Below, in pieces: positions 44,996 to 53,692 of a DNA stretch of 64,000 nt. The first letter of the stretch is position 1. Every line of letters begins with the position of its first letter. The notes under the pieces are model-generated. The model saw only the letters and a list, made by a program, of their open reading frames with translations. It had not been told where the DNA came from and did no database searches. Origin of the DNA: DAOVXM01 sp963746255 (lineage in GTDB: Bacteria > Chloroflexota > Anaerolineae > Anaerolineales > UBA4823); assembly GCA_963746255.1 (NCBI GenBank), contig CAVVAJ010000009.1, positions 620,001-684,000 on the forward strand, given 5' to 3'. The position numbers and the translations under genes were made by a program.

Positions 44996-45165
44996 TCAGA
45001 AACCGATTCTCCACTCTATTATAATTAACCAATCCTAAAGATATCCCCCGCACTAACCAATCATAAATTCTAAATGCCGTCTCTAAGCGCTGTCCTGCCT
45101 GTTCAACGATCCAGGTAGAACAGCCAATTCTAGAATCATGAGCTTACTTGCCGCTGCTGAATTGA

Positions 45166-45357
45166 CTAGCTTACCTTGAGCAGTTGACGAGCCAAATCGA
45201 TAAACTCGTCCCATTCTTCCTGAAAAAAATGCACGGTCAAGTTGTTCAACTGAAGATGATAGGTTACCTCACCGTCAGGCTCTTCAACCCGCCAAGCCAG
45301 GTATGACTCAGTTTCTGATATGATCTCTGTTTCGGGATCCTGCATCTCATTTCCCAT
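45166..45357 (-). CDS. small conserved-looking protein, unknown
   Basis: Protein of 63 aa. A good AAGGAG site lies 8 nt before the ATG. The sequence (SYLAWRVEEPDGEVTYHLQL, HFFQEEWDEFIDLARQLL) looks like a real compact alpha/beta protein with an acidic surface. Last gene of a minus-strand run after rho and the M23 peptidase. No family recognised. Confidence 0.65.
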   Translation of the reverse strand: MGNEMQDPETEIISETESYLAWRVEEPDGEVTYHLQLNNLTVHFFQEEWDEFIDLARQLLKVS

Positions 45358-45431
45358 ACTTTAAACTCCTTGTGTCGATCCGAACAAGCAAATCAAAATT
45401 CAATACTACCAATAGATCGATCTCACGATAT

Positions 45432-46508
45432 CTATGGTGCAGGTAAAACAAACCAGGGGTTAACAAATCCGCCTTGATAACGCACTTCAAAATGGAGATG
45501 TGGGCCTGTTGAATTACCAGTGCTTCCGGAGTAGCCGATTGTTCTACCAGCAGAGATACTTTGACCGCACACGGCTGTAACGCTGCTCATATGCGCGAAT
45601 AAACTTTGGTAGCCATTACCATGGTCAATCATAACCATATTACCATACCCACCAGTCGCCCAACCAGCGAAAACTACAACCCCACTATCGGCAGCATAGA
45701 TGGGCGCACCCTCACCAGCTGCTATATCGATACCTAAGTGCCCAGACCAGTAATCATTTCCCGAGACAATGTGATTTCCCGCTGGCCAAATGAAAGCCCC
45801 GCTTCCGTAGGCACCCTCATAGCTACCGGAACATGCGCCTGAACCATACACGGCACTGGATACTCCGGCTCGTCCACGAGGGATGACAGGGATAATCCAC
45901 TGTCGGAACTCACGGTGCCCACCTGGAACCATCACCCACTTCCCTGGCTCTAAAATTGGTGCGGTTAAATCCAGCTCATTCCCCGAAAACGACAGGAGGT
46001 CATCGATCGAGGCTTCAAACCTCGCCGCGATACTTTCGAATGTATCTCCCGATTGCCATTCATAATAAACCCCATCGACAGGAGGGATCATCAGTTCCAT
46101 ATCGACTGCAATCATATCGGGGTTGTCATCTAACTGCTCGTAGTTCGCCCACAGTACGGTTTCAGGACGTATACCAAACTTTGAGGCGATCTCAAATACT
46201 GAATCGCCTGTTGAAACCTTGTATTTCTTGACATCCTGGCGCGGCCGGTTCGGAATTATCGTATATAAGAGCGCTTTGCGGCGAATCCCTGTATTCCCCT
46301 CAACTGAATTGATCGCAGGTTTTAACATCCCTAAGGAATTATCCTGAGTCGGGGTGTCGGTTATTATTATCTCTACTGACGAGGCAGGTGCGGCTGATTG
46401 ATCGATATCAGTGAATAACCCCCATGCAAGATATACCGCTACGCTGGTTAATATAAATACAACAAGCCAAGCAACAAACGAGATCACCCTATTTTTTATG
46501 GCACTCAT
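45432..46508 (-). CDS. LysM-containing M23 family metallopeptidase
   Basis: Protein of 358 aa. An N-terminal membrane anchor (about 8-30) is followed by two LysM domains (about 95-140, KYKVSTGDSVFEIASKFGIR; about 150-195, YYEWQSGDTFESIAARFEAS) that bind peptidoglycan. The M23 endopeptidase domain has the zinc ligands in HLGID and HLHFEV. Likely trims cell wall or is an amidase activator. It lies 31 bp after rho and is probably read through from it. Confidence 0.9.
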   Translation of the reverse strand: MSAIKNRVISFVAWLVVFILTSVAVYLAWGLFTDIDQSAAPASSVEIIITDTPTQDNSLGMLKPAINSVEGNTGIRRKALLYTIIPNRPRQDVKKYKVSTGDSVFEIASKFGIRPETVLWANYEQLDDNPDMIAVDMELMIPPVDGVYYEWQSGDTFESIAARFEASIDDLLSFSGNELDLTAPILEPGKWVMVPGGHREFRQWIIPVIPRGRAGVSSAVYGSGACSGSYEGAYGSGAFIWPAGNHIVSGNDYWSGHLGIDIAAGEGAPIYAADSGVVVFAGWATGGYGNMVMIDHGNGYQSLFAHMSSVTAVCGQSISAGRTIGYSGSTGNSTGPHLHFEVRYQGGFVNPWFVLPAP

Positions 46509-46539
46509 GGGGACAATCGCCGTTAATCACCTCAGACGA

Positions 46540-47817
46540 TTACATATCTTCGGTTAGCGTTTCCAAGAACTCCTGATTGTTCTCAGTGCGGGCAATACGC
46601 TGTAAGATTGCCTCGGTGCCGGAAGCTGAATCAAACCCAGCCCCTTGAGGGGGTGCGGCAACCAATTGATCATACATGCGCCGCATGAGCCATACGCGCG
46701 GTGTGAGATCTGGGCCAAGCAGCAGCTCTTCACGGCGGGTCGAAGAGCGCTCGATGTCGATGGCGGGGTATACACGGCGTTCCTGCAGCCTGCGGGAGAG
46801 GTGCAGCTCCATGTTACCAGTGCCCTTAAACTCCTCGTAGACAACATCGTCCATACGAGAACCTGTATCGATAATGCAGGTAGCGATAATCGTTAACGAT
46901 CCGCCTTCCTCGATGTTGCGTGCTGCGCCGAAAAATCGTTTCGGTGGGTATAACGCAGATGGGTCGATACCTCCCGATAATGTCCGGCCGGAGGGAGTGA
47001 CAACCAGGTTATAGGCTCGGGCCAATCTGGTTATGGAATCCATCAGAATGACGACATCCCTACCGACCTCCACCAACCGTTTGGCGCGTTCCAAGACCAT
47101 TTCAGCGACGCGAACATGTGAAGTCACTGGTTCATCAAATGTCGAAGAAATGACATCGGCATCAACAGAACGATCCATATCCGTCACTTCTTCAGGACGC
47201 TCACCGATCAAGGCAACCATCAAATTGACATCATGATACTTTGTTGAAATCGCATTCGCAATTTGCTTGAGGATGGTGGTCTTACCAGCTTTTGGCGGAG
47301 AGACGATCAAGCCTCGCTGACCACGGCCAATCGGTGTCACCAAATTAATTAGGCGTGGTGCAAGTGTGTGGCGGTCTGTCTCAAGATCAAAGCGCGTATC
47401 TGGGAATATGGGCGTTAGTGATTCGAATGTCGGTCTGCGCCTGGCATTCTCCGGGCTGATACCATTGACCGTTTCCATCCTCAACAGACCATAGTGTCTT
47501 TCAGTCTCACGCGGCGGGCGTACCTGCCCAATTATCAAATCTCCATTGCGCAGTTTATAGCGGCGAATTTGGGATTGAGATACATAAATATCATATGGAC
47601 CTTGCTGATAATGTCCGGAACGCAGGAAGCCGATCCCCTCGTTCATGATCTCCAAAATCCCACCTCGTATCTCAAGGCCTTCTTGCTCTGCTTGAGCCTG
47701 TCTTATACGCATGACCAAGTCTTCTTTTTTCAACCGGGATGCGCCAGTGACTTTTAGCTCTTTTGCCGTTTGACGTAGTTCAGCTAAGGGGGTGGATTCT
47801 AATTCTAAAATGTCCAT
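46540..47817 (-). CDS. rho: transcription termination factor Rho
   Basis: Protein of 425 aa. The N-terminal Rho-N helical domain (LAELRQTAKELKVTGASRLK) leads to the cold-shock-like RNA-binding domain (GGILEIMNEGIGFLRSG). The hexameric ATPase has Walker A PPKAGKTTILKQIA, Walker B DVVILMDSITRLARAYN, and the R/Q-loop region with FKGTGNMELHLSRRLQERRV. Full length. Expressed from a long leader (see promoter at 48040). Confidence 0.98.
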   Translation of the reverse strand: MDILELESTPLAELRQTAKELKVTGASRLKKEDLVMRIRQAQAEQEGLEIRGGILEIMNEGIGFLRSGHYQQGPYDIYVSQSQIRRYKLRNGDLIIGQVRPPRETERHYGLLRMETVNGISPENARRRPTFESLTPIFPDTRFDLETDRHTLAPRLINLVTPIGRGQRGLIVSPPKAGKTTILKQIANAISTKYHDVNLMVALIGERPEEVTDMDRSVDADVISSTFDEPVTSHVRVAEMVLERAKRLVEVGRDVVILMDSITRLARAYNLVVTPSGRTLSGGIDPSALYPPKRFFGAARNIEEGGSLTIIATCIIDTGSRMDDVVYEEFKGTGNMELHLSRRLQERRVYPAIDIERSSTRREELLLGPDLTPRVWLMRRMYDQLVAAPPQGAGFDSASGTEAILQRIARTENNQEFLETLTEDM

Positions 47818-48039
47818 GTTGTTTGTCTCTTTTAAATCAAAGCAGGGGTGATTTGTCGATTTTTATCTAAAGCGAGGCATGCTGCATAAAAGTACGACCA
47901 GCTATAGTTTGGGTAACAACTTGGTAAATGTTACATAAAGGGGGTATCAGTGGGGAAACACTTCACCTACATCAATCCGTGTGATTAATCCCGTGTAAAT
48001 GGATAAATCTTAGTAATAAGTTCCCCAAGCCTTAAAAGT

Positions 48040-48067
48040 ATTATACACCATTTTATATAGTTGTCAG
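48040..48067 (-). promoter_or_regulatory. rho promoter
   Basis: On the minus strand: CTGACA (48067-48062), 16 bp, TATAAT (48045-48040), with TG directly upstream of the -10. The expected start is near 48032, giving a leader of about 215 nt before rho at 47817. Rho is known to autoregulate through its leader in other bacteria. The rest of 47818-48181 shows no gene. Confidence 0.7.
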
Positions 48068-48181
48068 ATTATACCTGTAAGTAGGAAGTTTCCAATTTTA
48101 CCATGCAATCACAATGACGGGTAGTTAACCTTGGACACTCGGAAAGATACTACATGAACGACTTTGCTCAATATGGAGGCA

Positions 48182-50590
48182 CTATTTACGCGCGCGCTTA
48201 CGAATATAGATTAGAGGTACAAACGCCAGCGGGACTAACCCATAGGCACACGAACCACCGCTAGATGTTCTGGGATTGGCGATTGGTTCAGCTGCGTGTA
48301 AAGCCTCAGTTACTACTGGGGGAATTATTTGTGGGTCAATATTTGTTGATTGTGGCGCAGGATAATGTGAATCTTCATCAGTGGTCGATGACCAGCCAAT
48401 CTCGCCATCTAAAGATTCACCCATGACAATTTCATAAGCCACACCATCTGCAATGACAATGACGCGGTCTCCTAAAGCTAAAGCGCTGGCTAACGAAGGG
48501 TTGATTACCAACAAATCAAAGTAATCCTCCGATAAAAATTCAATCTCGACCGTCTGGAACTGCTCGGGAGAATAAATTGTGTCCACCCAAACTCCATCCA
48601 CAAAGAGAAATGTCCTGGCTTCGGCATAGCGCACAATTTCATCGGCTTCTTTGAGCATTTCAGCTGGTGCGTCGGCAGCTGCTAGTGCACTTTGATCAGC
48701 GGCTTCGTGAACGGCATTCTCGCCAAAACTTGGAGCAGAAGCCGCGCGCTGGGCCTCCTGCAGTGCATCTTTTGAAATACGTTCCCGATCTAGCGTGCTG
48801 AGCGGTTCACTCTCTGTGATCAGATAGGAAGTATATGGTGTGACAATGCCATAGCGAATGCTGAGCTCAATGATCTGATTTATTGTTTCTGAGTCGGGTC
48901 CAGCTAGACGAATCTTGTTCAGCCAATAGCCTATCTTACGGGTTGCCCACAACCTGGTAATCACTGCGTTATCAGCCGAAGTCCGAGAGAACGCTTGTGG
49001 GAATATGTATTCAAGGTATTGAAAATCTACATCCTCTCCAGCCTGCTTCCCTGATAACTCGATCGTTGTCCTGCCACCGCGTTGATAGCGGCCAAAGATT
49101 ACGATCTGAGAGCCAGTAAATAAATCGGGTAGTGGATCGGGATATACATCCGAGACCACAACGTCCCCAAAATCAAGCGCCAGGTCTGTCATTACTGGAG
49201 TCGATATCTTGGCATAAAATTGGGAAAGGATTTCGTCGAGTGCATCCCCAGGCTGAACATATGTCGTCATACCGCGATGCCCTTGGCTGAGTGAGTCAAG
49301 CAGATAGGTATCGACATCATATCCAACACCGAAACTGAATAACCGGATATTTTCAGGTGCGTTGATAGCAAAATTATCCAATATTTGCTCTGATTCTACG
49401 ACACCTTCGGTTGGTAAGCCATCAGTGAGAAAGATAAGATAAATTGGCCGTGCGGGGTTTGCTATCGCTGCGGCTTCTAATAAAGCGCGATTTATGTCAG
49501 TGCTGCCCTGAGCGTTCAGGCTATTAACCCAATCAATCCCTTCAGCTGCCCCACTCGCAGGCTGCATCTCCTCACTGTATATTTGTATCCCAGTGCTGAA
49601 AGCTACAATATTGAAAGTATCCTCTGGGTTAAGATGGTTCAAAATATAACCGAGTGCCTTCTGAGCCCGTAGGAATTTTTCTCCATCCATACTCCCTGAC
49701 TTGTCTAGTACTAGGATTATGTCTTTTGGAAGCACACCCAGCGAAGTTTCAATCTGGGGGTCCAGTAAAAGCATGAAGTATCCGGGATGGCCCTCTCCTT
49801 GTCCCGGGTCACGATAGGTGACCAAATGGAGTGCTTGTCCAGCCCCTAAGGAGTAGTAGAGCGTAAAATCCGTATCCGGGCGTACATCATTTTCCTCATA
49901 CCCCGCGATCACTTCGCGGTCATTCTCCCTATAAACCGACACGCTGTGGCTTGGGGAATAGATACTGCGGATCGACGCATCCGATGAATGGATTCCCACC
50001 GAAACGGATACATTTTCTAAGGGTTCAACTGAGAACTTCTCTGTATTAAGGGGATAAATATATTTAACAAGTCCATTTTCGGCAGTCAGTACCTGGCTGT
50101 AAGTAAATTCTATCTTTCTTTCACCACCTGGTGGGATTGGAAAAATGCTCGCCTGGACTGCGCCGCGTCCGATATACTCTAATAATGCCGGGTCTCTTAA
50201 TGAACGTACAATCTGCTCGTAGGTTTGGCGTGCTTCATCAGCCCTCAATACCGTGCCGGGGATTAGTTTACCGTCAATCCAGAGCGAAAAATCTGTCACG
50301 ACTGCTTCATGTGGTATAGGAAATATGTAAGTACCTTCGATCTGCCAATCATTTGGATTGTAAAAGACCTGATCCACATGAGTAGTGGCCACTTGATCGA
50401 TTATTTCAACCGTCACATGATGGTAGCGAATTTCGAGCTGGGCAACTGGAAACGGCTGCGGTGGGCAAGGCCATGGATCACATATCGGCGGTTGGGGTAT
50501 GATGATTCCATCAGCAGCAACTGGAACAGTGGCAATCGTAACTGCAATAATCATAGTAACTAGTAATGCGAGAGCATTTCGTTTCATCAT
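48182..50590 (-). CDS. VIT and von Willebrand A domain surface protein
   Basis: About 802 aa from the ATG pair at 50590/50587. Signal peptide (NALALLVTMIIAVTIATVPV). A VIT domain (about 45-170, VATTHVDQVFYNPNDWQIEG) precedes a VWA domain with an intact MIDAS (ILVLDKSGSMDGEK, TDGLPTEG). The C-terminus is Gly/Ser/Cys, then a hydrophobic helix and Arg/Lys cluster (GLVPLAFVPLIYIRKRARK), the layout of a sorting-type anchor. Likely a metal-dependent adhesion or protein-binding protein on the cell surface. Confidence 0.85.
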   Translation of the reverse strand: MMKRNALALLVTMIIAVTIATVPVAADGIIIPQPPICDPWPCPPQPFPVAQLEIRYHHVTVEIIDQVATTHVDQVFYNPNDWQIEGTYIFPIPHEAVVTDFSLWIDGKLIPGTVLRADEARQTYEQIVRSLRDPALLEYIGRGAVQASIFPIPPGGERKIEFTYSQVLTAENGLVKYIYPLNTEKFSVEPLENVSVSVGIHSSDASIRSIYSPSHSVSVYRENDREVIAGYEENDVRPDTDFTLYYSLGAGQALHLVTYRDPGQGEGHPGYFMLLLDPQIETSLGVLPKDIILVLDKSGSMDGEKFLRAQKALGYILNHLNPEDTFNIVAFSTGIQIYSEEMQPASGAAEGIDWVNSLNAQGSTDINRALLEAAAIANPARPIYLIFLTDGLPTEGVVESEQILDNFAINAPENIRLFSFGVGYDVDTYLLDSLSQGHRGMTTYVQPGDALDEILSQFYAKISTPVMTDLALDFGDVVVSDVYPDPLPDLFTGSQIVIFGRYQRGGRTTIELSGKQAGEDVDFQYLEYIFPQAFSRTSADNAVITRLWATRKIGYWLNKIRLAGPDSETINQIIELSIRYGIVTPYTSYLITESEPLSTLDRERISKDALQEAQRAASAPSFGENAVHEAADQSALAAADAPAEMLKEADEIVRYAEARTFLFVDGVWVDTIYSPEQFQTVEIEFLSEDYFDLLVINPSLASALALGDRVIVIADGVAYEIVMGESLDGEIGWSSTTDEDSHYPAPQSTNIDPQIIPPVVTEALHAAEPIANPRTSSGGSCAYGLVPLAFVPLIYIRKRARK

Positions 50591-50670
50591 ACACCGCCGT
50601 TTTATCGACACGGATAATTGTATAAGAGCCATTTACCCACAAGACGCTGAAGCGATAGCATTTGTTCCAG

Positions 50671-50679
50671 TGGTATAAT
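50671..50679 (+). promoter_or_regulatory. extended -10 promoter of prfA
   Basis: TGgTATAAT (50671-50679). The -35 is weak, as expected with an extended -10. Start expected near 50686. Confidence 0.55.
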
Positions 50680-50698
50680 CGGAGATGTCGGAAGCTGG

Positions 50699-50726
50699 GC
50701 ACAAAGTTTCCTTGTGAACTTTGTGC
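50699..50726 (+). promoter_or_regulatory. hairpin in the prfA leader
   Basis: GCACAAAGTT (50699-50708) pairs perfectly with AACTTTGTGC (50717-50726), loop of 8 nt, inside the expected leader of prfA. Only a loose T-rich stretch follows, so it could be a weak attenuator, a protein or RNA-binding site, or an end-protecting stem. Confidence 0.5.
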
Positions 50727-50762
50727 TCTGTTAATATTTGTGTAAATTTAGGTGTTTGTATT

Positions 50763-51830
50763 ATGCTTGAAAAAATAGCTGGGATAGAACAGAGATATGA
50801 TGATCTTAATACAGAGCTGATGGCAGTCGGTGATGATTATCATAAAGCAGCTGAATTAGGTATGGAAAGAGCAGAACTGGAACCAGTTGTCCAAAAAGCG
50901 CGCCAGTACCGCCAATCGCTCACCGAGCTTGAGGAAGCACGCAGTTTGATTGACGTCGAAGATGAAGATATGCAGTTGCTGGCAGAATCCGAAGTCGCTG
51001 AACTCGAAGAAACTATCACTAGACTTGAAAGCGATATAAAAAGCCTGTTGCTGCCAAAAGATAAGCGTGACGCCCGGAATGTGATCATGGAGATACGGGC
51101 TGGCACGGGTGGCGATGAAGCAGCGCTTTTCGCAGCAGACTTGTTCCGCATGTACAGCCGCTACGCCGAGAATAATCGCTGGAAGACTGAGATTCTATCT
51201 TCGAATGAGATTGGCATCGGCGGTTTCAAAGAGGTCGTCTTCCTTCTCAAAGGTAAGGGTGCTTTCTCGCGCTTGAAATTCGAATCTGGTGTCCATCGTG
51301 TACAGCGCATACCCCAGACAGAATCACAGGGACGGATCCATACTTCCGCTGCAACCGTGGCGGTCTTAGCTGAAGTCGATGAAGTAGAAATAAAAATACC
51401 CGAAACTGACATCCACATAGACGTCTATAAGTCTGCAGGGGCTGGCGGTCAAAGTGTCCAGAAGAACTCGACTGCGGTACGTATCACCCATGAACCAACC
51501 GGTATTGTTGTTCAATGCCAAGACGAACGCTCACAATTACAAAACCGCATGCGTGCCATGAGCATCCTCCGGGCACGTTTATTTGAGCTGGAACAAGAGA
51601 AACTGCGTCAGGAAGTCGAAGAAAATCGCCGCTCACAAGTGGGAACTGGTGAACGCTCCGAGAAGATCCGCACATATAACTACCCACAATCGAGGGTCAC
51701 TGACCATCGCATCAATGTCTCCAGTCACAATCTACCATGGGTGATGGAAGGAAATCTCGATGAATTTATTGACGAACTGGCACTGCGTGATGAAGCTGAG
51801 CGCCTAGCAGCTGCAGGAATGATAGAGTAG
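50763..51830 (+). CDS. prfA: peptide chain release factor 1
   Basis: Protein of 355 aa from the ATG at 50763; in-frame sequence before it lies in the leader. Releases peptides at UAA and UAG. The GGQ motif is in SAGAGGQSVQKNSTAVRITH. The stop-codon recognition region and the preceding RIPQTESQGRIHTSAATVAV fit RF1. Paired with prmC, which methylates the GGQ glutamine, 46 bp downstream. Confidence 0.96.
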   Translation: MLEKIAGIEQRYDDLNTELMAVGDDYHKAAELGMERAELEPVVQKARQYRQSLTELEEARSLIDVEDEDMQLLAESEVAELEETITRLESDIKSLLLPKDKRDARNVIMEIRAGTGGDEAALFAADLFRMYSRYAENNRWKTEILSSNEIGIGGFKEVVFLLKGKGAFSRLKFESGVHRVQRIPQTESQGRIHTSAATVAVLAEVDEVEIKIPETDIHIDVYKSAGAGGQSVQKNSTAVRITHEPTGIVVQCQDERSQLQNRMRAMSILRARLFELEQEKLRQEVEENRRSQVGTGERSEKIRTYNYPQSRVTDHRINVSSHNLPWVMEGNLDEFIDELALRDEAERLAAAGMIE

Positions 51831-51876
51831 CTACCATTTACCAATCTTCGCCAACAGTGGGGAATTCGGATGGCCT

Positions 51877-52755
51877 ATGCTTATGGCACATACTACCGGA
51901 GAGTTAATTAAACTCGGTTATGAGAAGCTGGTTCCTACCAGTAAATCTGCCCTGCTTGATTCACAAGTGCTCCTATCTCACCTTACAAATAAACCCCGCA
52001 CATGGCTCCTATCCCACCCTGAAGCTACTGTAAACATTGAAATTGAAAACCAGTATACTAATGGCATCGACCAAATGGTTGCTGGTGTGCCATTACCATA
52101 CATCGTTGGGAAGTGGGAATTTTTTGGCATGACATTTGAACTCACCACTGATACTTTGATCCCTCGACCGGAAACAGAGCTGTTGGTCGAACACGCACTT
52201 GCCTGGGCACGTGCACACCCAGGGGATAAAAATGTACTGGATATCGGTACCGGATCGGGGTGTATAGCCGTAACACTAGCGAAGCACGACCCGAAACTCC
52301 ATGCCACTGCGCTGGACATTTCGCATGCAGCCCTCATCGTTGCATCTCACAACGCCCATGCCCATCAAGTCCAACATAGGGTTCACTTAGTTCAATCGGA
52401 CATGCGGGACACTTTTCCGTTCTATGCCCAACTTCCCTACCGGTTTGACATCATCTGCAGCAACCCACCATATATACCAAAGCAAAATCTAGATGCCTTG
52501 CCCGTTTGCCAATGTGAGCCGCAGCGCGCATTGGATGGTGGCGAGGATGGGATCGAACTCATCTCCGCTCTATTACCACAAGCTGCTTTGCTCTTGAATC
52601 CGGGCGGTCTATTTCTGATGGAAATTGACACCTCCCACGCAGAAAAGGCTTCGTTGTTAACCGCCGAGTACTTTCAGGAGGCTGTTATACATCTACTACC
52701 AGACTTGGCTGGAAAAGACCGTTTGATTGTGGTTGAACAACCATTCACTCAGTAG
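51877..52755 (+). CDS. prmC: peptide chain release factor N5-glutamine methyltransferase
   Basis: Protein of 292 aa. The N-terminal helical domain (SALLDSQVLLSHLTNKPRTW) is followed by the methyltransferase fold with VLDIGTGSGCIAVTLA and the active NPPY (CSNPPYIP). Methylates the GGQ glutamine of release factors. Two close in-frame ATGs (51877, 51883) are possible starts. Confidence 0.94.
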   Translation: MLMAHTTGELIKLGYEKLVPTSKSALLDSQVLLSHLTNKPRTWLLSHPEATVNIEIENQYTNGIDQMVAGVPLPYIVGKWEFFGMTFELTTDTLIPRPETELLVEHALAWARAHPGDKNVLDIGTGSGCIAVTLAKHDPKLHATALDISHAALIVASHNAHAHQVQHRVHLVQSDMRDTFPFYAQLPYRFDIICSNPPYIPKQNLDALPVCQCEPQRALDGGEDGIELISALLPQAALLLNPGGLFLMEIDTSHAEKASLLTAEYFQEAVIHLLPDLAGKDRLIVVEQPFTQ

Positions 52756-52785
52756 CAGTAAATTATTTATCCGGAGTTAGTAAAG

Positions 52786-52977
52786 GTGTTTATCTTCTTA
52801 TCCAAATTTCTTCCGCTACTGCTCTATCCCGTCGGGTTGGTCTTCATCCTGATCATTGTCGCTATCCTTGCCCGAAAAAAACCAGCCATCCAAATATCCA
52901 GCTTGATACTCGTACTGCTGATCTTGTTTGTTTTTGGTAATCGATGGGTGGCCTTGAGTCTCTGCCCGCTCGCTTGA
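52786..52977 (+). CDS. YdcF/ElyC-like membrane protein, N-terminal part, frameshifted
   Basis: Frame of 63 aa, GTG start after GGAG. Two membrane helices (FLSKFLPLLLYPVGLVFILI, SSLILVLLILFVFG) end in RWVALSL, after which the frame breaks near 52962. The adjacent frame gives ARSLEWRYLPAKETPQAEVI, the expected continuation into the DUF218 domain. Confidence 0.6.
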   Translation: MFIFLSKFLPLLLYPVGLVFILIIVAILARKKPAIQISSLILVLLILFVFGNRWVALSLCPLA

Positions 52978-52987
52978 ATGGCGTTAT

Positions 52988-53578
52988 TTGCCTGCAAAAG
53001 AAACTCCTCAGGCCGAGGTAATTGTAGTTTTAGCTGGTGGTACGCAATCAGCCCAATTCCCCCGCCCGATCACTGAAATAAACGGAGCAGGTGACCGAAT
53101 CATCTATGCGGCTCATCTCTACCACGAGGGTGCCAGCGAGCAAATTCTACTATCAGGAGGGCGTATCGATTGGCTGGCTCGCGGAGCAGAGCCCACAGAT
53201 GATATGACTGAAATCTTAACCATGCTGGGCATACCACCGGAGGTTTTACTATACGAACCTGACTCCCGAAACACCTACGAAAATGCTGTTAATACACATA
53301 ATAAGTTAGAGCCAATGGGTATCAGGAGAATTATCCTGGTTACATCCGCTGCCCATATGCCGCGGGCGGTGGCATTGTTTGAGCACCAGGGATTCGAAGT
53401 AATACCAGCACCAACGGACTATACGGTTACAGAGGCGAATTGGGCGCAGTTGGTTGATGGTAGTTTGGCTAGTAAAGTAATCAGTCTGGTACCAAATGTG
53501 GAAAACATCTCCTTGACTACTTCCACACTGAAGGAATATTTTGGAGTATGGATATATCGACTACGGGGTTGGTTATAA
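52988..53578 (+). CDS. YdcF/ElyC-like DUF218 domain, C-terminal part
   Basis: 196 aa of DUF218 domain: AEVIVVLAGGTQSA, ILLSGGRIDWLA, EPDSRNTYENAV, ILVTSAAHMPRAVALFEHQG. DUF218 proteins such as ElyC act in envelope or undecaprenyl metabolism. It joins the 52786 frame by a one-base shift to make a protein of about 260 aa. The TTG at 52988 could allow separate translation but would lose the membrane anchor. Confidence 0.75.
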   Translation: MPAKETPQAEVIVVLAGGTQSAQFPRPITEINGAGDRIIYAAHLYHEGASEQILLSGGRIDWLARGAEPTDDMTEILTMLGIPPEVLLYEPDSRNTYENAVNTHNKLEPMGIRRIILVTSAAHMPRAVALFEHQGFEVIPAPTDYTVTEANWAQLVDGSLASKVISLVPNVENISLTTSTLKEYFGVWIYRLRGWL

Positions 53579-53692
53579 TCTTACATAGCGCAAACATGTG
53601 CCCACTGCTCTCCCCGTCAAGACACAGTGGTATGCAATTGATGACGTCATTTCAAAATTCGATTTTTGATATGCGGAGGTAAACTAGAAGTG

